Shown piece by piece: positions 1 through 5,313 of a stretch of 20,196 bases of DNA. Location: the NCBI GenBank assembly GCA_050302175.1, contig JBNLAN010000034.1, forward strand, positions 1-20,196. The letters are read 5' to 3'. The notes under the pieces were generated by a model, which was not told the DNA's origin, did not search any database, and saw only the letters and a list, made by a program, of their open reading frames with translations. A program made the position numbers and the translations under genes. Origin of the DNA: JBNLAN01 sp050302175 (lineage in GTDB: Bacteria > Pseudomonadota > Zetaproteobacteria > Mariprofundales > Mariprofundaceae). Positions within the stretch are counted from its first letter, which is position 1; every line of letters starts with the position of its first letter.

Positions 1-141
1 GAATCGACATCATTCGGCATTCGTTACCGATATATGGATGGTCAGGATTATCAACCTGTCGATTCAACCGGGACAGCGGCAAAATTCAGTTTTCCAGCCG
101 CCCATCTGGTAACCGCAAATATGGAATTCAGGTTTAATTGA
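1..141 (+). CDS. 3' end of a probable outer-membrane beta-barrel protein (partial)
   Basis: An open frame enters from the left edge and ends at TGA 139-141, leaving 46 C-terminal residues. The visible peptide alternates polar and hydrophobic or aromatic residues (for example SFGIRYRYMDG, and TANMEFRFN at the very end). This is the pattern of closing transmembrane strands of an outer-membrane barrel. The last residue is Asn rather than the usual Phe, but Phe lies just before it. A strong terminator follows 30 nt downstream, which supports a real gene end. Which porin or OmpA-like family it belongs to cannot be told from this fragment. The strand pattern is seen directly; the outer-membrane location is inferred. 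Confidence 0.6.
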   Translation, partial: ESTSFGIRYRYMDGQDYQPVDSTGTAAKFSFPAAHLVTANMEFRFN

Positions 142-170
142 AGAGACTCAGTGAGTATATCCCGTCAGAA

Positions 171-196
171 AGCGGCTGCCATTGGCAGCCGTTTTT
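171..196 (+). terminator. Rho-independent terminator after the partial outer-membrane gene
   Basis: A perfect 8-bp stem CGGCTGCC/GGCAGCCG (173-180 with 184-191) has a 3-nt ATT loop and is followed at once by five T residues (192-196). It lies 30 nt after the stop of the partial gene and 220 nt before the next start, so it fits termination of the upstream transcript. Confidence 0.9.
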
Positions 197-300
197 GCAA
201 TGGTAGAGGGTGCCGGAGCTAGGCTGTAACCTTAATGGAATAGGAGATTGCCACATCTCATAATGGCGCTTATCCTTGGCTAGGTTTTGCTAGGGAGCGA

Positions 301-327
301 GGCGATCATGCGCATCACATGATCGCC
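301..327. repeat. Perfect 10-bp inverted repeat in the DUF898 upstream region
   Basis: GGCGATCATG (301-310) and CATGATCGCC (318-327) are perfect inverted copies separated by the 7-nt spacer CGCATCA. No T-run follows on either strand, so it does not look like a terminator. It lies about 90 nt upstream of the DUF898 start, in the longest gene-free stretch of the window (142-415). It could be an operator for a dimeric regulator or an RNA hairpin in the 5' leader. Apart from the terminator at 171-196, I see nothing else definite in this stretch. Confidence 0.7.
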
Positions 328-415
328 AATCGATATCTTCGATAGAACTTCTGGCGGCAGATCAATATCAACAGGATATCGAGCCTGTGACAGGGCTGAT
401 AGAAAGGGGAGCACC

Positions 416-1492
416 ATGGAACAACAGGCAAGTACGCCACAGCTGAAAGAGCATTCGTTTGAGTTTAAGGGAGCCGGCGGCGAATATTTTAAAATATGGA
501 TTGTGAATATACTGCTGACAATCATCACGCTTGGCATCTACTCGGCATGGGCAAAAGTGCGGACAACCCGATATTTTTATGGGAACACATTTTTGAATGA
601 AACATCATTTGAGTATCTGGCAAACCCGGTCGCCATCTTGAAAGGGCGCTTAATCGCAGTTGCCTTTTTTATTCTCTACAGTTTTCTTTCGGGCGTGAGC
701 CCGATGTTTGGTGGATTGCTTCTGCTCTTCCTTTTCCTGGTTTCGCCGTACATCGTGGTGCGCGCTTTGCGTTTTCATCACCGCATGTCGGCTTACAAGA
801 ACATCCGCTTTGATTTTGTCGGATCGGTTAAGGATGCCGCCGTGATCTACCTTCTTTGGCCGCTATTGAGCATCTTCTCGTTCGGATTGCTCTACCCGCT
901 TTTTCACCAGCGGTTTATAAAGTTCTATATTGGCAACACGCGATATGGCAAAGAGTCATTTAAGTCGACTGCCGCGGTGGGTGAATTTTATAAGATCTAT
1001 CTGATCCTGTTTGCTATCGGGGTTGTTGTGTATGTGGCTGCTGCCGCTGTAGCGATGACAGCGGTCGATCTTTCGGCGCTCCGTGATACGACTCTAAGTG
1101 AGGAGCAGAAGATTGCAGTGCTATTGCCGCTACTCGCTACGATATACGGGGCACTGATCCTTTTCTCCTTTTTTGCGATGGCATTTTTAAAAGCAATGCT
1201 TACAAACCTGGTGATGAATACCATGAGTGTGAGTGATCGCTTCCACTTCAACTCCAACCTTTCAGTGGGTGCAGTTACATGGATCATGTTCACCAACCTG
1301 CTGGCGATTACGTTTTCGCTGGGGCTCGCGTATCCGTGGGCAAAAGTGAGGCTGGCGCGTTATACGGCGAATCATACAGAGCTCACCACCAGGGAATCGA
1401 TGGATGCATTTTTGGGCCAGCATGTGGATGAGACCAGCGCGATTGGCGAAGAGGTAGGTGACATGTTCGACATCGGCACAGCAGCAATTTAG
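416..1492 (+). CDS. DUF898 (YjgN) family multi-pass inner-membrane protein
   Basis: This 358-residue protein matches the YjgN/DUF898 pattern, a membrane family whose molecular function is not established. About seven hydrophobic segments are visible. One signature occurs three times: a hydrophobic helix, then a turn, a basic run and an aromatic/GNT-type end. The copies are at residues about 24-58 (LGIYSAWAKVRTTRYFYGNT), about 137-176 (FGLLYPLFHQRFIKFYIGNT) and about 284-321 (LGLAYPWAKVRLARYTANHT), implying internal triplication. The hydrophilic C-terminus is acidic. ATG 416 has a good SD (AAGGGGAG) about 5 nt upstream. The stop lies 6 nt before the M48 peptidase start, so the two are almost certainly co-transcribed, which suggests the protease and the membrane protein work together. 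Base composition is lower in GC than the later operons. Confidence 0.9.
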   Translation: MEQQASTPQLKEHSFEFKGAGGEYFKIWIVNILLTIITLGIYSAWAKVRTTRYFYGNTFLNETSFEYLANPVAILKGRLIAVAFFILYSFLSGVSPMFGGLLLLFLFLVSPYIVVRALRFHHRMSAYKNIRFDFVGSVKDAAVIYLLWPLLSIFSFGLLYPLFHQRFIKFYIGNTRYGKESFKSTAAVGEFYKIYLILFAIGVVVYVAAAAVAMTAVDLSALRDTTLSEEQKIAVLLPLLATIYGALILFSFFAMAFLKAMLTNLVMNTMSVSDRFHFNSNLSVGAVTWIMFTNLLAITFSLGLAYPWAKVRLARYTANHTELTTRESMDAFLGQHVDETSAIGEEVGDMFDIGTAAI

Positions 1493-1498
1493 CGCTCT

Positions 1499-2563
1499 AT
1501 GCGGGTCGAAGGCTTCTATTATCCTGCTGGACAATCGAAGAAGCTTGCGGCGCTATTGGTTTGTGAAGGTGAGGACTGCACGCTGAGTGTTGAGCATGAG
1601 GTCGTGTTCCAGGGAAATCTTAGTGCTTTCCGTATCAGCGACAGGTTGGGGAATATGCCGCGTCAGCTTCGCTTTTCCGATGGGGAGCTGTTTGAGACGG
1701 AAGGCAATGAGCAGATTGATGCCTTGCTGCGTATGTATGGAAAGCATGCCTTTTCCGCTTTGCTGCACAGGCTTGAGAGCAGGGCGGTCTATATTCTGCC
1801 GCTGCTTCTTGTTGCAGGGTTAAGTCTCTGGTTTGTCTATGCGTGGGGTGTGCCGAATGCAGCGCGTGTGATTGCCTTTTCCTTGCCGGAATCCGAGTTG
1901 GGGATCATTGGTGATCATACGCTGGCAGCGCTCGATAAGCTGGCTTTGGAACCCTCGCAACTTACCGATGAGAAAAAACAGCGTATCAGAAAACGTTTTG
2001 ACCGCCTGACCGCGGAAGTCGGTTCCGGTTTTGTCTATCGACTCCACTTCAGGCGCCTTCCTGACAATGCAGCCAATGCCTTTGCACTGCCGGACGGCTC
2101 TATTATTTTGATGGATGGACTTGTCGAGCTGGCAGAGCACCCTTGGGAGATTGATAGTGTATTGTTGCATGAAATTGCACATGTGGAAGAGCGACACGGT
2201 CTGCAGGCTGCCTTTCAGGATACGCTTCTGACACTGATTGTCTCAATTATGCTGGGTGATGCTGTTTCCACAGCAGAGGCGACTGCTTCTCTGCCTGTTC
2301 TGCTATTGGAAAATCGCTACTCGCAGAGCTTTGAGCAGAAGGCCGATGACTATGCAAGCGACTACATGCTAAAGCATCAGGTTGATACGGTATATTTCTC
2401 AAACATGCTGCAAAAGCTGGAACTATCGCATGCTTCTAAGAGCGATACAGAAGCGGGGGAGGAGGATGGATCAGAGAGCCCCGTGTGGGACTATTTTTCA
2501 ACCCACCCTAAAACCGAACAGCGTCTGCTGCGCATCAAAGAGAAGATTATCCGCGGGGGATGA
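1499..2563 (+). CDS. Membrane-anchored M48-family zinc metallopeptidase
   Basis: This 354-residue protein carries the M48 zinc motif HEIAH at residues 224-228 (H224, E225, H228) within LLHEIAHVEERHG. The downstream ExxxD motif EQKAD begins at E279, the expected third zinc ligand. One strong hydrophobic segment at about residues 97-119 anchors the protein. The first 95 residues form a separate soluble domain rich in beta pattern, probably on the opposite membrane face from the catalytic domain. The C-terminal FSTHPKTEQRLLRIKE is typical of BepA/YcaL-type M48 proteins. Such enzymes act in envelope protein quality control; the substrate here is unknown. ATG 1499 follows the DUF898 stop by 6 nt with no strong SD, suggesting translational coupling. 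The bidirectional terminator at 2600-2625 closes the operon. Confidence 0.9.
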   Translation: MRVEGFYYPAGQSKKLAALLVCEGEDCTLSVEHEVVFQGNLSAFRISDRLGNMPRQLRFSDGELFETEGNEQIDALLRMYGKHAFSALLHRLESRAVYILPLLLVAGLSLWFVYAWGVPNAARVIAFSLPESELGIIGDHTLAALDKLALEPSQLTDEKKQRIRKRFDRLTAEVGSGFVYRLHFRRLPDNAANAFALPDGSIILMDGLVELAEHPWEIDSVLLHEIAHVEERHGLQAAFQDTLLTLIVSIMLGDAVSTAEATASLPVLLLENRYSQSFEQKADDYASDYMLKHQVDTVYFSNMLQKLELSHASKSDTEAGEEDGSESPVWDYFSTHPKTEQRLLRIKEKIIRGG

Positions 2564-2599
2564 GGTAAAGGAGGATTGGGGGCCTGGCTCCGAATTAGA

Positions 2600-2625
2600 A
2601 AAGGCAGCCGTATGGCTGCCTTTTT
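2600..2625. terminator. Bidirectional rho-independent terminator between convergent genes
   Basis: The stem AAAGGCAGCC/GGCTGCCTTT has a GTAT loop, a T-run on the plus strand (2621-2625) and an A-run on the left (2598-2602) that becomes a T-run on the minus strand. It lies between the plus-strand M48 gene and the minus-strand gene ending at 2683, so it can serve both. It shares the GGCAGCC/GGCTGCC stem core with the terminator at 171-196. Confidence 0.9.
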
Positions 2626-2682
2626 CGTTGTAGTGGCGCATGCCCCCGGCCATCGAGCCCGGCCGGAGGCGTACACAGGCAA

Positions 2683-2904
2683 CTATTCTGCCGGGGACTC
2701 CATCTCCTGAGGCGCTTCGGCTTCTTCGGGCTTACCGAAAAACCAGAGCGCTGCGCCAATGGCGATAGCACCGCCGCGGATCACCCAGCCAACTGTCTCT
2801 CCCCAGGTATCGATCCATGCCAATATCACGAATTCATAACCGAACTGATTCAGGGCAATCGATCCGGCTCCGCCGATCATTAAATATAAGCCAATGTTTT
2901 TCAT
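2683..2904 (-). CDS. Small two-helix membrane protein, function unknown
   Basis: This 73-residue protein starts MKNIGLYLMIGGAGSIALNQ. It has two likely transmembrane helices, about residues 4-30 and 38-57, joined by a short loop with Asp-Thr-Trp-Gly. A short acidic, Pro- and Glu-rich tail ends it. The frame extends much further upstream, but only the ATG at 2904 has a proper SD (GGAGA about 3 nt before it) and leads straight into a membrane segment, so I chose that start. It is divergent from the SthA-like gene and convergent with the M48 gene, sharing its terminator. It resembles many short inner-membrane proteins of proteobacteria, but I do not recognise a named family. Confidence 0.75.
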   Translation of the reverse strand: MKNIGLYLMIGGAGSIALNQFGYEFVILAWIDTWGETVGWVIRGGAIAIGAALWFFGKPEEAEAPQEMESPAE

Positions 2905-2970
2905 GGTCTCTCCTTTTGCATATCGGGTCGTCTGTTCCGGTCCAGCGGCAAGACAAATCACGCAAAGCAA

Positions 2971-2983
2971 GGGATATGATCCC
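2971..2983. repeat. Short inverted repeat in a divergent intergenic region
   Basis: GGGAT-ATG-ATCCC is a perfect 5-bp-arm palindrome with a 3-nt spacer. It lies between the divergent small membrane gene (start 2904) and the SthA-like gene (start 3085), a natural place for a shared operator. Function is inferred from position only. Confidence 0.4.
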
Positions 2984-3005
2984 ATGCGCCTCCCGGAATG
3001 GTCAC

Positions 3006-3037
3006 TATAAGCAGGATGATGGGGAATGCAAATTTGC
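3006..3037 (+). promoter_or_regulatory. Possible -10 element and palindrome upstream of the SthA-like gene
   Basis: TATAAG at 3006-3011 is a fair sigma-70 -10 hexamer, but no good -35 lies 16-18 nt upstream. About 17 nt further on is the perfect 10-bp palindrome GCAAATTTGC (3028-3037), close to where transcription would start. Together they could be a regulated promoter for the flavoprotein gene at 3085. The palindrome is seen directly; the promoter role is a weak inference. Confidence 0.3.
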
Positions 3038-3084
3038 GCCCCGGCCCGCAGGCTCCTATCCTCCTGCCATCGCGGAGGCATTCC

Positions 3085-4482
3085 ATGGATTACGACATTC
3101 TGATTATCGGCTCCGGCCCTGCCGGCCAGCATGCGGCATGGCAGGCCTCCCGCCTTGGCAAAAAGGCGGCGATTGTGGAGCGCAAGCCGAGCATCGGTGG
3201 GGCGGGGCTGCAGACCGGCACTATCCCCAGCAAGGCTTTGCGTGAAGCGGCGTTTCTCGCTTCCCGCGCAGGCGAGCGCGGCATGCGCGGCGCTTTCGGG
3301 CGCACCGGGCCTTCGCGGCACGGGCTTCTGGCCGATGCAGTGCGCCGCAAGGATGCGGTGATTGGCATGCAGGAATCGGTGATCCTCAAGCGCCTGCTCG
3401 CCTCCGGCGTGGCACTGATCCCGGGCGAAGCGAAATTTGTGGATGCGCACACCGTGGAGATCAACGATGTTTCCGGTGGTCGCAAGCGGCTCTCGGCGGA
3501 TGTGATTGTGCTGGCCACCGGCTCGCGGCCGCGACGCCCGGCTGAAATCCCCTTCGATAAAAAGACCGTGCTCGATTCCACCTCCATCCTGAAACTGAAA
3601 CACCTGCCCAAAAGCCTGCTGGTGGTGGGTGGCGGCGTGATCGCCTGCGAATTCGTTTCCATTTTCGCCTCACTCGGCGTGGAGGTGACCGTGGTGGATT
3701 CGCACGAGCAGATTCTTTCATACTTGAGCGAAGATGTGGTAGGGGTGCTCGAGGATGCCTTTGCCGGCATGGGCGTGCAGTTCCACATGCGCGAGCGCAT
3801 CGATTCAATCACCCGGCTGGAGGATGGCGGCACCATCACCAAGCTGCAGAGCGGCAAGGAGCTCTATGCCGATGCTGTGCTCTATGCGCTGGGGCGCGAG
3901 CCGAACACCCGCAGCCTGAACACGGAGGCGGTAGGCCTCGAGCTCGACGAAGGCTGGATTGCGGTGAACGAATATTTCCAGTCCAGCCTGCCGCATATCT
4001 ATGCCGTGGGCGATCTGATCGGCAGGCCCGCACTCGCCTCCACCGGCATGGAGCAGGGAAGGGCGGCAGTGCTGCACGCCTTCGCGGGCGAAACGCATGC
4101 CATGGCTGACAATATGCCGATGGCGATCTACACCATCCCTGAGCTCTCCTATGTGGGCAAGACCGAGAAGGAGGCGAAGGCGCTGGGGCTCGATTTCGTG
4201 ATCGGGCGCGGGCTTTTCAAAGAGAGCGCGCGCGGCCAGATCATCGGCGAGTCCAACGGCATGCTGAAAATGCTGGTGGATGCCGGAACCCGCAAGTTGC
4301 TCGGTGTGCATATCGTGGGCGAGAGCGCCAGCGAGCTGATCCATATCGGGCAGCTGGTGATGAACTTCAACGGCACCGTCGACGATCTGGTGAAAAATGT
4401 ATTCAACTATCCGACACTCGCCGAGTGCTATAAGCTGGCGGCGCTTTCCTGCATGCAGCAGATCAAGGCGCGCAAAGGCTAA
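3085..4482 (+). CDS. SthA-like soluble flavoprotein (pyridine nucleotide-disulfide oxidoreductase fold)
   Basis: This 465-residue protein is the same size as E. coli SthA (466), the soluble transhydrogenase that moves reducing power between NADPH and NADH. An FAD-binding GSGPAG (residues 9-14) opens the protein, and a second nucleotide motif GGGVIA (182-187) and the FAD-site AVGDLIG follow. The C-terminal dimerisation domain ends in FNYPTLAECYKLAAL, with Tyr where disulfide reductases carry the catalytic His. The redox-disulfide region reads GGAGLQTGTIPSKAL, so both cysteine positions are replaced (G41, T46). E. coli SthA keeps the first cysteine. The second Rossmann beta-2 strand ends in Asp (VTVVDS), which hints at NAD(H) binding. 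ATG 3085 was chosen over ATG 2998 for its GGAGG SD 7 nt upstream and its direct lead into the FAD motif. Cofactor preference needs assay. Confidence 0.85.
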   Translation: MDYDILIIGSGPAGQHAAWQASRLGKKAAIVERKPSIGGAGLQTGTIPSKALREAAFLASRAGERGMRGAFGRTGPSRHGLLADAVRRKDAVIGMQESVILKRLLASGVALIPGEAKFVDAHTVEINDVSGGRKRLSADVIVLATGSRPRRPAEIPFDKKTVLDSTSILKLKHLPKSLLVVGGGVIACEFVSIFASLGVEVTVVDSHEQILSYLSEDVVGVLEDAFAGMGVQFHMRERIDSITRLEDGGTITKLQSGKELYADAVLYALGREPNTRSLNTEAVGLELDEGWIAVNEYFQSSLPHIYAVGDLIGRPALASTGMEQGRAAVLHAFAGETHAMADNMPMAIYTIPELSYVGKTEKEAKALGLDFVIGRGLFKESARGQIIGESNGMLKMLVDAGTRKLLGVHIVGESASELIHIGQLVMNFNGTVDDLVKNVFNYPTLAECYKLAALSCMQQIKARKG

Positions 4483-4494
4483 AGGTGTACGGTG

Positions 4495-4662
4495 ATGCCG
4501 AAGAAGAAGCGCATCCATGTAGGCACTATCAAAAGCTCCGATCTGAAGGTGCGCAAAAAGCCGGCTCCGCCCGCGCAGCCGCACAAATCGCCGAAGGATT
4601 ACGATCGCCAGCGCATCAGGCAACAGGACAGATCGGATATCGAGCCGGACTCCGCCGGATAA
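4495..4662 (+). CDS. Small basic hypothetical protein
   Basis: This 55-residue ORF begins MPKKKRIHVGTIKSSDLKVR and is rich in Lys, Arg and Pro, with an acidic end (SDIEPDSAG). ATG 4495 lies 12 nt after the SthA-like stop, with AAGGTG about 8 nt upstream. Third codon positions are strongly G or C, as in the neighbouring real genes, which favours this frame over a competing one at 4485-4667. The composition suggests a soluble, perhaps nucleic-acid-binding or unstructured protein, but no family is recognised. It is probably co-transcribed with the flavoprotein. Confidence 0.6.
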   Translation: MPKKKRIHVGTIKSSDLKVRKKPAPPAQPHKSPKDYDRQRIRQQDRSDIEPDSAG

Positions 4663-4732
4663 TATAGGTAGATAGCTTCCCTGCATTGGGTATATTGCGC
4701 ACAAGGGGTGGCAGAAGGTAGCTGCCCTGGAA

Positions 4733-4759
4733 GTTTGATCTCATTTGTATTCATCAAAC
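4733..4759. repeat. Inverted repeat upstream of the lipoprotein gene
   Basis: GTTTGAT (4733-4739) and ATCAAAC (4753-4759) are perfect 7-bp inverted copies with a 13-nt AT-rich spacer. They end 25 nt before the lipoprotein start at 4785, in the promoter-proximal region. An operator is possible, but no clear -35/-10 pair was found. Confidence 0.4.
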
Positions 4760-4784
4760 ACATTATTCAAAAGGGAGATTTTTT

Positions 4785-5213
4785 ATGCGTATTGCCGGAA
4801 TGGGAGGAGTAGGGTTGATGGCGGTTATTCTGCTGCAAGGTTGTTCGATCAAGCAGAACATCACCCCTGTTACGGAGATGAAGAGTAAGCAGGTATGTGT
4901 TATCGAAAACCCAGCGGTGAATCGGGAGGGGTTCCTGGAGGCGTATCGCACCTCGCTGACACAAAAGGGCTATGGCTTCAAGCTGCTTGCAGCCGATGCT
5001 TCAACAACCGCGTGTCCTGTGGTTTCAACGTATACTGCCAACTGGCAGTGGGATTTGGCGCTATATATGTCTTACGCCGAGATCAAGGTGTATTCCAATG
5101 GCAAACAAGCTGGTGAAGCGGTTTACGATTCCAGGGCAGGAAGCGGAAATATGAGTAAATTCATTAAAGGCAAAGAGAAGGTTAATGAACTGGTTAACAA
5201 GCTCTTTCCGTAA
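4785..5213 (+). CDS. Sbal_3080-type small lipoprotein
   Basis: This 142-residue protein has an N-terminal signal with the lipobox LLQGC (C20), so it is predicted to be lipid-modified and held on the envelope facing the periplasm. Mature-region phrases such as CVIENPAVNREGFLEAYR, YTANWQWDLALYMSYAEIKV and GEAVYDSR fit my memory of the Sbal_3080 lipoprotein family, whose role is unknown. Two cysteines (in KQVCVIEN and TACPVV) could form a disulfide. ATG 4785 follows an AGGGAG SD about 9 nt upstream. It stands alone between intergenic regions of over 100 nt, each carrying an inverted repeat, so it is probably its own transcription unit. The family call is from memory and no search was run. Confidence 0.8.
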   Translation: MRIAGMGGVGLMAVILLQGCSIKQNITPVTEMKSKQVCVIENPAVNREGFLEAYRTSLTQKGYGFKLLAADASTTACPVVSTYTANWQWDLALYMSYAEIKVYSNGKQAGEAVYDSRAGSGNMSKFIKGKEKVNELVNKLFP

Positions 5214-5225
5214 GTGAAAGCGACT

Positions 5226-5263
5226 TCGCAGCAGGCTTGGGCTACATCTCAAGCCTGCTGCGA
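5226..5263. terminator. Perfect 14-bp hairpin after the lipoprotein gene, without a T-run
   Basis: TCGCAGCAGGCTTG (5226-5239) is perfectly complementary to CAAGCCTGCTGCGA (5250-5263), with a 10-nt loop GGCTACATCT. It starts 13 nt after the lipoprotein stop, so termination or 3'-end protection of that mRNA is the simplest role. Only AT-rich sequence (TAATTAA) follows instead of a T-run, so it is not a classic terminator. It also lies 51 nt before the radical SAM start. Confidence 0.55.
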
Positions 5264-5313
5264 TAATTAACCTTGTTGAAATCAGGGAAACATATCACTC
5301 ATACTTGGCCCCC

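Noticed and set aside
2646..2666. CCGGCC/GGCCGG hairpin between the bidirectional terminator and the small membrane gene
   Set aside because: It is a 6-bp GC palindrome with no T-run; such pairs are frequent by chance in GC-rich DNA.
2905..3603. Long N-terminal extension of the small minus-strand membrane gene
   Set aside because: The extension overlaps the SthA-like gene and is low-complexity; the ATG at 2904 has its own SD and starts a membrane helix.
4485..4667. 60-codon frame competing with the small basic ORF
   Set aside because: Its codon third positions and composition look like a frame-shifted reading of the 4495-4662 frame.
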